In this document: positions 35,660 to 46,985 of the stretch, in pieces | How the letters are laid out: each line of letters starts with the position of its first letter | How positions within the stretch are numbered: position 1 is the first letter of the stretch | Assembly (NCBI GenBank): GCA_030620095.1 | Contig: JAUTXW010002173.1 | Location: forward strand, 124,001 to 188,000 | Length of the DNA: 64,000 bases | Direction: 5' to 3' | Source of the DNA: Kuschelorhynchus macadamiae | Taxonomy: Eukaryota; Arthropoda; Insecta; Coleoptera; Curculionidae | Program-made: the position numbers and the translations under genes | Notes under the pieces: generated by a model | The model's database searches: none | Seen by the model: only the letters and a program-made list of their open reading frames with translations | What the model was told of the DNA's origin: nothing

Positions 35660-36850
35660 GAAAATATGGGTGTTAATGTCTTGTCGAATATTAGTAGTAA
35701 TTATTCATCAAATCGCGAATAAATCGAAATAGGTATAGGAACACCTTATATGAAAAAAAAAATCAATTTGTCTACTCTATTCAAGGCTTCAAGGTGTTCC
35801 ATTTAAAAAGCCACTTTTGATCAAATTTATAAAATCTGAATTGCAGTTAATTTTTAGGAGACTTTGTATTAAATTTGGCGATCCTATATTGCTAAAATTA
35901 AATTTTACATTGATTTGACATCTGGAGACGAACATATTGAACTTGTAACTCACATAGTTTTGGTAAAAAAAAAACACAAAATAATTAATATTTAAGAAAC
36001 CAAAAAAAAAGATTATTTGCAGAATCTAAAAATAAAATAAACTACAGGATGTTCCTTTTAAAATTCCAAAGTTGATGCCGTTACCAGTAGATCTGGCAAC
36101 ACTGCACACCCGAAATTATTTTTAAAAGCTAGAGCGCAGCCTCCTATGACCTTGGTCAAAATTTCAAATGTATTTTTCTTTTGGTTATCCAGATACTTCT
36201 AACGTACCATCGAGTATGGAACACTTTGTATACTATAGATGTGCTTGTATTGTGTTTTTTCTCAACTATGTAGTCGATTGACAATATTCTGAACTGCTTT
36301 ATGTAATATATTAAATTTCGAAAAAAATGGCATACTGCTTCCGCCATTTTGATTTTTTCAGGCAAACTCACTCATGAAAATAGGTCTAGGATTTTAGCCT
36401 GTAGGTGGTAACAAACAATGGATACATACTTACACACATACATACATACATAACTGTTAAACACATTACAATTCTTTGCATGCTCAGTCGGGTAAAAAAC
36501 AGATTGTATGATCGGGCGCAACCGAGTTGTCTCTCAACGGTTACTTATATTTAGGGTTCGAAAAAGATCATAGGAAAATTGCCTTCGGAACCTTAGATAG
36601 ATTCAAATAAAGTTATATACTGACGATTTGGATAAACAATCGAGTGCACGCGTATTTCAAATCTATATTTTCGATGCTGCAAATATGCCTTTAATGATGC
36701 TTTATAGCTTTAATGATGGTTTTCGCTACGATCGTGAGATAAGAAGCCATTACCGCATTGATTTTAGTTAAGTAATGTTGGATATTACCGTATTAGTGCG
36801 GTAATGATATCTATCAATATTAAAATTAAAACAGAATTTTAGAAAATACG
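35660..36850. other. Intronic sequence, no gene recognised
   Basis: It contains two short AGGTGTTCCATTTAAAA/GGATGTTCCTTTTAAAA motifs (about 35792 and 36048) resembling mariner inner ends, and a short CATA run at 36425-36452. There is no coding signal. Confidence 0.4.
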
Positions 36851-36857
36851 TTTATTT

Positions 36858-37920
36858 TTATTTAAAATACGCCATTACAAACTGTTTATTGTAAATATTA
36901 ATTACACAACTATTGCAGTTATTTAAATTAATACTAGATGTACTTGACTTAACTTGCGATGAACTTCCATTAAATATGTTCAGTTTTTTGATACTTTTTG
37001 TTTTCTTCCGAAGCCTCAATGTATCCTTCTGCAACTGTATTTTGACCGCCATCCCCCGTGCCTCTTTACAGTCTAAATATCCACTCCAGTGTTGGCTAAT
37101 AGTCATGTAGAGGACTTTCTAAAGCAGTGGCCGGTATATTGTTCTGAATTGAAGAATTTTAAAAACAACGCAATAGTCTTAGCCATACCTCCAAAAGTTT
37201 TTATTCCCATTGGCTGTTTTATATAGTTACCGGTCTTATAGCACAAGGATCGTAAACCACTATGATTCTTGCTTATAGCACACGAAGAAACGACCACGAT
37301 CAACGTGTTTATGGCATTAACTTGATGTAAATTCGGTCAATTTCCACCATATCTAAACCTTCAATGTCTCCTGATTTTACAAAAAACTATTTTTGTCTTC
37401 GTGAATGGTATTACAAATCGAAAACATGCATCTTCATCTTTCACATTTTCTAAGAGTAAGTTTGTCAGCTCTTCTCTTCTACATGCTCCTGCTAGTCCAA
37501 TAATAAGTGGTACTTTCGCCATAAAAAACTTGTTGTCATCAGCTTCCTGCAGAAAAACACCAATATCGTTTTTCGTCAATATCTGGGATTTTGTAGGTCT
37601 ACATCCTTCCAAGTTTCTTTTATTAAACGCAGTTACATGCAAATCTTTATTAATATATACATTTTTTCTAATAGACATCACACTCCGCAACATTGAATAG
37701 TATGTCCAAAGAAAGGATGGTTTTTGAATTTTTGGATATGTCATTAAAATAGGCTAACAATGTCTTATCACTGGAGATAGTTTTTATGTTCTTTTCTTCA
37801 CACCATGTCTCATAACGGAAGTAGGCCAACTCATATTTGGCCCGTGAATTCGGGCTTAAGACTGGAAATTATACCGGTAGCCCCTTTTTCGATGTCGGAT
37901 GGAAGATCTGAATCGGTCAT
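36858..37920 (-). pseudogene. Crypton tyrosine-recombinase transposase, frameshifted
   Basis: The minus-strand reading starts MTDSDLPSDIEKGATG (ATG at 37920). Next come SRAKYELAYFRYETWCEEKN and TISSDKTLLAYFND. After a shift near 37745, IQKPSFLWTYYSMLRSVM, LTKNDIGVFLQEADDNKFF and LIIGLAGACRREELTNL carry the first catalytic Arg box (ACRREEL). Further on, YTGHCFRKSS holds the H-x-x-R box. TVAEGYIEAS, one frame over, carries the catalytic Tyr. It ends SSTSSINLNNCNSCVINIYN, a typical Crypton tail. Stops at about 37361 and several shifts inactivate it. It lies antisense in the pickpocket intron. Confidence 0.85.
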
Positions 37921-38489
37921 GTGGAAAATGTATGAAACTGGTTCTGAACTTTGTGACAAATTACAAATTGTTTGACAGCATTATTTTCTAATTTTTTCTA
38001 ACGATGCTATGGTATAGTAGGTACAGGTAACAGAGATGATTTGTTTTTAAATATTTGATAGGTAATCTTTTCTCGAAAATGTAAATTATATTATAACTCG
38101 GATAAGATTTTAAACGATCGTAGATAAAATTTTGTACGATACACGTGTTCCACACGCGTATGTTAATAACGCTTTTATACCACTTGTATCGTAAATATCT
38201 ATTATCGACGAACCTGGGCTAACCTAACGTCAACGGGACAAATTCAATCAACAGTATAGTTTTTGTTAACAAAAATCCATGTTTTAATATATACTCGAGG
38301 ACTGAACCTCATTAAATTCGCGCGTTACCATTACGACAGACCTAACCAATTCTAGCCTAACCTATATCCGCATTTTGTTATATTATTATTTGGATTTAAC
38401 TTCTACAATAACAAGATCTATACTGCCGAAAAATGTTACAATCGGACCAGGACATGGTACAGTTAAAAATTGTCCGGCTTAAAAGATGA

Positions 38490-39330
38490 TCTACCTGTTA
38501 GGCTTGAGAGAACACTTATCTATCACTAAACACGTTCTGTTTTATTATTTTGGTTTTACAACGCTTCGAAAGGTAACTATCTCAAATCGTTTTCAAGTGT
38601 AAACTAAATGATAACTATAAAGCTAAGGGCTTATATACCTCTTAAGTCTCCGTCCCCTGGTTACCTGAGCGGTGAAGTTTTAGAACGTCATGTCAATTTG
38701 AGCTAAAAGCGGCTCCATATGTTAGGAATACCGACACTAGGATTACTGAATATGCCTTGAATCCTTACTATAAACTTTCATAAAAGCTTCTTTCTATAAA
38801 CTTTCATTTCCGCCAGTGCTGCTCCTTAAGCAAAATTTTAGCCTCCGACAACTGCATCCGGTGTTGGTTTGAGCAGACGTGTTCCGCTATGCCCGATTTT
38901 GGCGTCTTTCCTTTTAGGTTTAAATTCTCTTTGACTCTTATACTAAGAAGGCGTTTTGTCTCTTCAATGTACGAGTTACTACTTACTATGTAATTTGGCT
39001 TAAGTTTTTGTCAGCAGGCTTCTTAAAGTAGTTTTATTCAAAAGCAGTTTTGATGTTTAAATTTCCGGTTATTCTCCGAATCTTTTCAGATGTTTCCTTA
39101 TAGGTTGTTGTAACAAATGGCGTTGTTTCTTGTAGATCGGAATGTGTCGTAGTATAATGATTATTTTGTAATTTTAATATTGTGTTAGTTATTAATCTTT
39201 CAGAGTTGGTTACCGCAACAGATATTTTTTTATGTTTTCTATTTCTGCCTTAAGGTCCATCGTATTATTACAAGCTCTATAATAAAGTGTTTTTATGATG
39301 CCCTCTTTTGTTGCTGCAGAATGATTAGAA
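38490..39330 (-). pseudogene. Penelope-like element fragment (linker, GIY-YIG domain, tail)
   Basis: The minus strand from 39290 reads CNNTMDLKAEIENIKKIS and TTPFVTTTYKETSEKIRRIT, the PLE linker, then NLNIKTAFE. After stops, SNSYIEETKRLLSIRVKEN, GKTPKSGIAEHVCSNQHRMQ and AKILLKEQHWR cover the GIY-YIG nuclease end. The tail (38700-38520) has 'CTTGAAAACGATTTGAGATA' and a 'TTCGAAGCGTTG' block, the PLE end signature. A plus-strand copy of that end signature lies at 39368-39440, giving two tails in opposite orientation. Confidence 0.7.
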
Positions 39331-39672
39331 CTTTGGTTGAAATATTGTCCAGTGTATGTGGATTTTAGTTTACACTTAAAAACGATTGGAGATTAGTTCG
39401 AGTTACCATTCGAAACTTTGTCAAATCAAAATAATAAAGACAATGCAAGTCCGACACAAGGAGTTTAATGAACAGATTACAATGTCTACCAGCTTCAAAC
39501 AAATGAATCTATCATTGGAGAGTGAATTTACCAATGCATTAGTAGGCCCTTAAGTACATGGGAGACAACAACTAGTATCCGCCGGTATGATTCGCCTGTT
39601 GATAAAAAAACTCATTCTAGTGCATTTATGCTAAGACTGTTTTTTAATAATTTTTATATCTATAAATTTCAG

Positions 39673-39814
39673 GTATAAACAAGTCTCTTATATGAGTTTA
39701 GTTTGTGACTTTAATTTAACTACACCCTTGGAAGCCGTATACAACAGCTCGTTTCGTGAAAATTTTGACAACTATTATTACTCTGATAATGATTTTTTCG
39801 ACTTTCTGTTTAAT
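39673..39814 (+). CDS. Pickpocket channel, exon b
   Basis: The acceptor is 'aaatttcag' and the donor is GTAAGT at 39815. The exon supplies G to finish the Glu codon begun in exon a, then YKQVSYMSLVCDFNLTTP, LEAVYNSSFRENFDNYYYS and DNDFFDFLFN, ending on a full codon. It is extracellular domain sequence, poorly conserved as is normal for the finger and knuckle region. It contains two NxS/T glycosylation-like sites (NLT, NSS). It is separated from exon a by a 7.3-kb intron full of antisense transposons. Confidence 0.85.
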
Positions 39815-39968
39815 GTAAGTATTGTAAGTATAAAGTAAGTAATCTTTTTCAGTATGCTTGTCCATAAGACAAATATTTAAAAATTTAATAAAAATAATAA
39901 AACTTAAAAAGGAACATCATTTTTTTTAGGGGAATTTTATTCATCCGACGATTGTGTTTTGATTTTAG

Positions 39969-40120
39969 GTCACTCCAGTTATTTTCAATAACTTTATAAG
40001 CTGCAGTTGGATGAACAGAGATTATAATTGCAACGAGCTATTTAGGCCAATCCTTACTGACGAGGGAGTCTGTGCGACTTTTAACACTCTGAGCAATTCC
40101 GAAATATATAGGGATAATGT
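39969..40120 (+). CDS. Pickpocket channel, exon c
   Basis: The acceptor is 'tgattttag'. The frame is VTPVIFNNFISCSWMNRDYN, CNELFRPILTDEGVCATFN, TLSNSEIYRDN, matching the pickpocket CxW..Y-C...F.P..T..G.C..FN pattern. The cysteines are expected to form extracellular disulphides. The donor is GTAAGA at 40121, so the exon ends with GT of a split Val codon; the alternative donor two bases earlier would break phase with exon d. Confidence 0.9.
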
Positions 40121-40129
40121 GTAAGAAGT

Positions 40130-40885
40130 TATACTACATTTTTATAATAGAAGATAATTTAGTGTTTTGCGCAACTTCCATTATCGTAAAAAGTAATCCA
40201 AAAGTCTCATCCATTTGTTACGTTCAATATTAAATATTCATCTTATACATATATAAAAAAATTCAAGGTCATAAAATGCTTCATTTTTACGGTTCTGATA
40301 CCAATATCTGTGGTATTAAAAATAACCCTCAATATTAGCTTTTAATTTAATCCGATAGAAGCAGCCCTTTTCCATATATTTTGAAATTTGAATATCGAAT
40401 GTTATACTAATTTTCTTATGGCATCTTGGGTACAGATTCTCTGTAATAAAATAAGAAAAAGGTTCTGATCAAAGCTAACTTTGCCTGAGTTAAAAGATAG
40501 TAAGGTGGTTTAATGTCCCATTTATTATTTAAATTTTTTGTAAATTAAATAAACTTAGTTTTAGCTCGTTATAACTGATTAGGGGTTCATCTAGTGAACG
40601 ATGCAAAGCTCTGATAATATAGATATGAAAAATAACAACTTCCAGCAATAAAGGCTATAAAAAACTCATTTCTAAACACTTGCGAAAAGTTTTTCCCATT
40701 TTTCCACATAAACTCGTTAAGGCAAATAACCAGACGCTCACATCTCATTCTTTGTAAATTTGTCAAAAAATTGATCTTAAAAAAGTTAAAAAAATAATCA
40801 TTTAGTACGTAACTACATAGTAATATATTAAATAAAACTACATATTCTGAATTTATTAAATAATATATATTATTTCTCTTATTAA
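40130..40885. other. Intron sequence, no gene recognised
   Basis: AT-rich. The 100-codon minus frame at 40587-40889 is low complexity and matches no family. Confidence 0.45.
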
Positions 40886-40889
40886 ACAC

Positions 40890-41080
40890 AACACAACAGA
40901 CCAGATTTAAATGTCATGGAAATAAAAACTGTTAGTTCACCAGATATGTTTTGCTTATGTAACTGTCATTTTGTCATTGCTACATTTAGAAAAGTTATTA
41001 GTTCAGTTGTTGTTTGTGTTATGTCAAGTTGGACCTGCTCTAAATTAAACCTTTTTAGTGAATACGGCAGCAAAAGTCTT
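40890..41080. repeat. Dispersed repeat C, copy 2
   Basis: Matches 35466-35650 ('aactgttagttcaccag', 'gtcaagttggacctgctcta', 'taaacctttttagtgaata'). Non-coding. Confidence 0.6.
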
Positions 41081-41396
41081 GGACCCCTTCATAAGATGCA
41101 ATACAATGCTTCAAGGCCTCATATCTTTAGTAATAACTGATCAACTGAAGTGACATATTGTGAACGAAAAACAGGGCTACTGCTGCCCCTTAACTGGGAC
41201 ATTCAAGTGTGACCACAATGCTCTACAGGATGCTTGAAAACTAATTAACATTCAGAGAATTGTTATATTCTTTCTAAACACTTTGTAGAGCCTTCTGATC
41301 ACAATTGAATGCTCCAGATAGGAAGCACAAGATACGGTTTTGAAACAAAGTATATTTGCATTGCATCTTATGAAGGAGTCCACGACTTTTGATGTT
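41068..41396. mobile_element. MITE-like element, ~0.33 kb, ~55-bp inverted ends
   Basis: The left end 'gcaaaagtcttggacccctt' with 'cataagatgcaatacaa' is mirrored on the right by 'ttgcattgcatcttatgaag' and 'gagtccacgacttttgatg'. No coding capacity. Confidence 0.7.
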
Positions 41397-41399
41397 GTG

Positions 41400-42040
41400 T
41401 TTATTTTATTTATAGCTAATCATTACTCTCCAGATTAATCTAATTCTGAGTTATATACTTAAAAGCAAGTATACAAAAATGCAATAAAATAAATATAATA
41501 CAAACAAAAAGAAAACATTTATTTATTTTAAATTTAGGTAATATTTAAGGTCTATAGATAAACAACATGAAACATATACAGGGTATATCAACATCACGAA
41601 TCTGTTTTTTTATATATTTTATAATTTTATGCTGCAAATATTATTAGTCAAGTGCATTATATCAAGGGTTAGTTATATTCTAACTTGACCAGTTGAATTT
41701 ACTAAACAGTTAGCTAACAGTATTAGAACAAGGAGGGGATACTTTTAAGTTTATTTAATAACTCTTTAAATGAAAATGTCTCGGTTGTTTTTGAAATTAG
41801 AAAAAAATGTTCCAAACAAAATATGAAGCGCATGTGAATCAATGTGATAAAAGTAACCTTTGCGGACTGTAAACGCTAAATACTAAATGAGTGCCTGGTT
41901 CTTTAACTTCAACTATTTAAACAAATATTTAGGTAAAACTGTGGAATTTTCCGTGATAACATGAATATGTCGCGGTGCTGATGCGCACCCCACTGAGAAT
42001 TTTTATTAAAAACTACAGACATTTGAAGTTCTCTTGCATC
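41400..42040. other. Intron sequence, no gene recognised
   Basis: No motif or frame of note. Confidence 0.45.
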
Positions 42041-42049
42041 TAGTTTGCC

Positions 42050-42960
42050 TGTGTTATGAGATTTATTTTGTATTCACCTTTTTGATTCTTTCTTTCAAAT
42101 TGTGCTTCTAGAGGTTGCTGGTAAGATTCTGGCCACTTATTATGATCTTGTAACCATAGAGATCCCTTCCATCTTAACTGGTTATCTGAAAGCTGGTGAG
42201 GCATTAATTCCCTGGATATTAAATCAGCCGGATTTTCCTTGGTAGGAATTTGATGCCAATAGTCATCTTTGGTAATTTCCTGGATTTGGGCTACCCTGTG
42301 GGATACAAAGACTTTTCATGTGTTGCAACTGGATAATAACCAACTAAGAACAACTGTTGAATCTATCCATTGATAACATGGAGGAATATGCAATGAAATA
42401 TCTGATATTGTGATAGCTTCTTAGACGTTTATAAGAAGCTTGGACAGCAAAAGACCTCCACATAGCTCAAGTCGTGGGAGGGAAATGGTTTTCAGTGGTG
42501 CAACCTTGTAACTTTGAGCATAATAATTGTGATGTGCAACATCCCTTTTTAGATTCATCCCAATTTAACTGAAGTTGCTACAATTTTTGTAGGATCGACT
42601 TTGTTATGAGTATGACAGGTGCTACAAATCCAATTGGGTCAAAAATTTGGGCGATGCTATTAAGAATTAATTTTTTTTGTCTTCATATGTGAATTATCTT
42701 GATTTATTGAAAATGTGAAACAGTCTCTGTATGAATTCCAGATTAGTTCAAGTGTCTTTGTACATTCCAGTTTTTCATACGAAACCAAATTCTTTTTGTC
42801 TTCCTGATCTTGTTCTGGAAAAATGTTTGTGTCATTGGATCTCCATTTTCGCAATTCAAAGTAATTATACTTTAATAATGATAATAATTGTAAATGCATT
42901 GATGTAATCTTCATGTATCAGTACCTGACTGTACATCTTTCTATGTCTGCCGTGATTACA
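42050..42960 (-). pseudogene. BEL/Pao retrotransposon pol fragment
   Basis: On the minus strand the order is HRKMYSQVLIHEDYI (reverse transcriptase, about 42950), SLLKYNYFELRKWRSNDTNI, KTLELIWNSYRDCFTFSIN, then SIAQIFDPIGFVAPVILITK (start of the Pao/peptidase A17 region, about 42660-42600). It continues with LLCSKLQG, TENHFPP, a tract reading WIDSTVVLSWL-like across frames, and SHRVAQIQEI/ADLISRELMP-like sequence at 42290-42200. Stops and shifts are frequent. No LTRs, gag or integrase are visible nearby, so only the RT/RNase H part survives. It is antisense in a pickpocket intron. Confidence 0.75.
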
Positions 42961-42969
42961 TATGCATGG

Positions 42970-43730
42970 AATCAAAATCTGGTTAAAATTGTAAAAAGGT
43001 CATTTTGAATTATAGGCCTCGTAAAGCATCATTTAAGATATTCTAAATCTGTGATTTCCTCAGCCTTAATATTTTCTTTATTCTATGTTTTTGAGCGAGG
43101 TTTGTTAAATGATCCGTAAATTCTTTTTTATTCGGTAAAAAGTGGATATATTAGGTTCCGTCCTTTCTGGATATCTAAATGAAAATTAAGCAATCGTTTT
43201 TAAACGTACCTAAAAACCAACTATTTACCTGTTAAAATACATTCCAGATGCCGCTGCCACATTGTCATTACTTAATGTAAAACGTGCTAACATATCGTAT
43301 TTCTCGAAATGTTCGAAAGTTTGGTTTTCTACACAATAAATAAATACAAAAAACTAGTGAAATTTAAAAATAAAACACAAAATTATATAAATTATATAAT
43401 AATGACAAGTAATGACACGATATAGAACAAAAATTGGAAACTAGCACTTGCTTTCAAGTAAACAATAAAAAGCAGCATCATTATGCATGGCCTACTGCAA
43501 AATTTTGAATGTATATTATGTAAATTAGGATTTTTGTTGTTGTTTATTAAAATAGACTAATACTGTTTTATATTTTTGTAAATAGACAAATTAAAATCTT
43601 CACAATGATGTCCCATTAAAAAAAACAGCATTGGTTGGTATTTCAAAAACAGTAATATTTAGAAAAAACTGACTAGGCCATTAGATTCTATGTAAAAAGT
43701 TCCATCAGCACATTAAACTGAATTAAAAAA
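42970..43730. other. Intron sequence, no gene recognised
   Basis: AT-rich without a clear frame. It may include decayed flanks of the BEL/Pao fragment. Confidence 0.4.
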
Positions 43731-43737
43731 AAAATTA

Positions 43738-43762
43738 AATCCTCTCGGGATCGAACCGGGAA
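43738..43762 (-). other. tRNA-type B-box-like sequence
   Basis: On the minus strand GATTCCCGGTTCGATCCCGA contains a good polymerase III B-box core (GGTTCGATCC). No A box is found at the right distance. It sits ~45 bp from a dispersed repeat A hairpin end, as does the tRNA-like sequence at 49.8 kb. It may be a tRNA-derived remnant. Confidence 0.4.
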
Positions 43763-43799
43763 TCACAATTATTATTTAAATTTAACATTAATTAAACAA

Positions 43800-43828
43800 T
43801 ACTTCCCTTTTACGAGGGAAGTAAAAAC
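43800..43828. repeat. Dispersed repeat A terminal hairpin, solo
   Basis: ATACTTCCCTTTTACGAGGG followed by AAGTA is the palindromic end of dispersed repeat A (compare 9282-9305), without the rest of the repeat. Confidence 0.6.
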
Positions 43829-44151
43829 ACATTCTTAGTATTTTCTTACGGGAATTATCGCTTTTTTGAATTTAGGAATATAGTGATAGATCAAGAGAAA
43901 ATTTTTTTATCGATACTAGTGACTACACACAACACACGACTATTTTAAATCGAGAACCTACCTTACAAACCAATGCTCTCAAAAGAGGTTTAAATTATTT
44001 TTGTTTTTTGAAATTATGTAAGTGCTAAAATTATTTCGTTTGTTAACACGTGTATTTAATTTTCGTACGTAAAAAAATACTACTTTACTGTAAGGCTATG
44101 GCTTACGGGGGTGTTGTAACGTCCTTGTAATCTCAAAAAATTGTTTTATAG

Positions 44152-44362
44152 AATCTTTGCAGACTTTCCTCCTGATTTTCCAAAGGAAATTTCTGAAAAC
44201 GTAACTTGGACCCTAGATGATGGATATTCAGAAAATGAAGGCGTAAATACCTTTCCTCGTAGAGCACTGTATTCAGGTGTTAATAATGGTCTGGCTTTTC
44301 ATTTATTCGAAACTAATATAGACTTGGATCATACCTGCAAACTGGGTCTTCAAGGATTTAAG
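44152..44362 (+). CDS. Pickpocket channel, exon d
   Basis: The acceptor is 'ttgttttatag' and the donor is GTAATT at 44363. The first A completes the Val codon from exon c, then IFADFPPDFPKEISENVTW, TLDDGYSENEGVNTFPRRAL, YSGVNNGLAFHLFETNIDLD and HTCKLGLQGFK. The W(T/S)L(E/D).GY......YP.R....G...GL pattern is the classic pickpocket palm-domain segment. It ends on a full codon, in phase 0 with exon e. Confidence 0.92.
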
Positions 44363-44399
44363 GTAATTCATTTATTGTATGTACAGATCCTGCGAAGTC

Positions 44400-46000
44400 A
44401 TATTTAGAATTAGTAAACTTATTTTCTGATAATTCCCGATTTATATAAATATTGATGCTAGCTTTTTTTATGTAACGTTTCAAGAGTAACGGTCCTGGAT
44501 TTCTCTTTTTAACTAACTGGGCTCGAAACGTCACTTTAAGTCACTTTCCATTGAATTATTTTACCCTTTTGTCGCCCTTTCACCTTACCGTGAGTTACGA
44601 CCAACCTTGAGCAGCCTACTCACAGCCAAGAGGGTTCACAGCACCAGTATATCACCAATCCTCCACTCTTATTTAGCTAAAACTTCAACTTCTTTTGTCA
44701 CACAGCGAATTAAATCTAATACTGCGCGCTTTTTATTTTAAACTCTTATATGGAAATTCATGTAGATGTTATTACACACTTTAGTTTTGTTTTATGGAGT
44801 TACTTGAAAAGTCAATTGTGATAAAGCAATTATGTTAAGATGGTAAGCCGAAGTGCAGTCAACAATTAACCATATGAAAACTGAGTATTACTTAATATCC
44901 ACTTTATTCCATATGTTTTATTTATGCAAGGGTGTAATTAGAGATAATTAATAACTTATCATATAATAATCCGTTACCTTGTAATAACTAATTCTTCATC
45001 ACAGTGAGTTACCAGAGGCGTTTTTTACTTCAATTACTTGAAGTACTAAAATGCTGTTAATGAAATTTCTCTTTTCTTTTAGCACATGACTAAGTATTAA
45101 ATATCGCAAACGACTTTAAAGATTATAGCTTTTAGTCAATTAAATTAACAAACAGTTTTCGCTTTCTAACTCCTGTTATAAGTTTTAAATCTCCAGATTT
45201 AAAATTAGACATATTTTAATTAACTCCTGTTCGGTATATTAGCACTTCTTAATTATTATTTACCACTTATTTTTAAATATGTCAGTTATCATGTAAAATC
45301 ACTGGACGTGGTCGGCTTAGTCGGGCGACTAAGATTTTTTTGGTATTTTCCCATGCCAACGTCATTTCTCTCTCTCAGTTTAGGGATTGTCTAGATGGCG
45401 GTGTTTGATCTAAGTGTCGCTACTACATACATGCATTATTGCATAATTTTCAATGCTAGGCCGTGTTTTTGATGGATTTTTAATACTGAATTGTCGTTTG
45501 CCACAAGTGTATTTCGGTCTACACAATTTATCAACATTTCTTTTTTATTTTTGGTTAAAAATTTTAACTTTAAACCTTTAAAAACTGTGGAATTGACTAA
45601 AACCGATCCGCAAGGTAGAGGAGGCCTTTGTTTTCAGCCAATCTCTGACTAACTTCATCAAAGAACCTACCACACATTGTTACACACACTCAGCCTTGTA
45701 TTATTCGGCACTTTAATTTCTTTGATTGGGATGGGTTGAGGGATTTTTACTCCTTTCTTTGAAATCACTTTTTACTTGATATTTTATTACTTTCAGTTAA
45801 CTGGAAGAACTCTAAATGTATAAACAACAGCCTTATGATCTGTTAAGCTCGTATTTATCCTTATAATATCTCGCTGGAAATGTTGGAAAAAGTACTCTAT
45901 AATCTATCAAAGTTGCTAAATAGTGGATTTATCTATATGCATTCGAAGATTAAATTAATTTTAACATTAGACCTAGCTTACTAAACCGTAGATTAAGTCA
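44400..46000. other. Intron sequence, no gene recognised
   Basis: Plain AT-rich intron between exons d and e. I found no transposon motif here. Confidence 0.5.
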
Positions 46001-46010
46001 TTTTTTCTAG

Positions 46011-46281
46011 GTCATCCTACATACTCCTGGGAGAGTACCAAGACCCAGTCAACAATATTTCAGGTTACCACGAAAAGAGGTTGTGATTGCTGCTATTCAA
46101 CCGAACATGATCACCACGTCAAAAACGGTGAAGGTATTCAAGCCGGAAAAGAGAGAGTGTTATTTTCAAAAAGAAAAAGAGCTGAAATTCTTCAAGGCGT
46201 ATACCCAGAAGAATTGCCAACTCGAATGTCTAACTAATTTCACTTATGAGTGGTGCGACTGCGTCGGATTTTCCATGCCAA
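46011..46281 (+). CDS. Pickpocket channel, exon e: palm/thumb with Cys-rich start
   Basis: The acceptor is 'ttttttctag'. The frame is VILHTPGRVPRPSQQYFRLP, RKEVVIAAIQPNMITTSKTV, KVFKPEKRECYFQKEKEL, KFFKAYTQKNCQLECLTNF, TYEWCDCVGFSMP. The LHTPGEVP.P...YF.VP..., the R.C.F..E..L..F..YTQ.NC..EC stretch and the C.CV.F.MP end are family signatures of the extracellular thumb. The donor is GTGAGT at 46282, leaving one base (A) of an Arg codon. Confidence 0.95.
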
Positions 46282-46552
46282 GTGAGTATTAAAATTCAAC
46301 AAAAAAGAACAGTTTCTTTTTGAGTTGCAGTTTACATTTTTATGCATATAAGGAAAGAAAAAGCTACATACACAAAATATGGGGCTTCTGAATCTAGATG
46401 TTTGATATTTTTAAGGGTTTGAGATTAAATAAGATATATATTCGGAAAAAGTATTGTTTGGCAAAACTATCTTTTTTTTAATTGCCAGTGTTTTCAAGTC
46501 ATCATCAAAAATATTTTTGACGCATTTCTTTCAAATAATGTATTTGTTTCAG

Positions 46553-46695
46553 GGGAAAGTGGAACCGATATTTGTGGATTGTTAAGCAAGCCATGTATGG
46601 TTGAGGCTGAACAACTTCTCCAAAAAGGCCACATAACTAACATATTGGGATTGGAACATAAGAAGCGAAATTCTGTCGATCAGTTCATAGAGGAG
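46553..46695 (+). CDS. Pickpocket channel, exon f (last one found)
   Basis: The acceptor is 'tttgtttcag'. GG completes the Arg codon, then ESGTDICGLLSKPCMVEAEQ, LLQKGHITNILGLEHKKRN, SVDQFIEE; the donor GTAAAA is at 46696. It follows the family order (P.......IC......C...A). The remaining thumb cysteines (usually C.CLP.C), the pore with the GLS-type selectivity filter, TM2 and the cytoplasmic C-terminus are not visible downstream in this window. The gene is therefore incomplete here or truncated by the insertions that follow. Confidence 0.88.
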
Positions 46696-46839
46696 GTAAA
46701 ACATAAGTAATTTCTTTCAATTTTTGTCTCGTTCAAATACGTAATATTTATTTACTATAGAATATCGGTATCATGCTGAATTCATACTAATTTATTCCTA
46801 ATAACATTTAATTTTTCTGCAAAATATAAAGTCAGTCGA

Positions 46840-46985
46840 ATAGAAAGATTTTTTAACAATGACTTTTTAAATCAGGTCATTCATCTCCCTATGATCCTCA
46901 ACTTTTGACCAACATCCAATCAAGTCAATCGGGTAGTAGATTTTAGCTACACCGTGAACTGACAGACAGACAGACCGAGAGATTC
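46840..46985 (-). repeat. Dispersed repeat A, left half of copy split by LINE
   Basis: 'ctatgatcctcaacttttga' with 'gtcaatcgggtagtagattt' and 'gacagacagaccgaga' match the repeat. The remainder resumes at about 49560 with 'tgatagaccgacggaattaa'. Confidence 0.7.
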
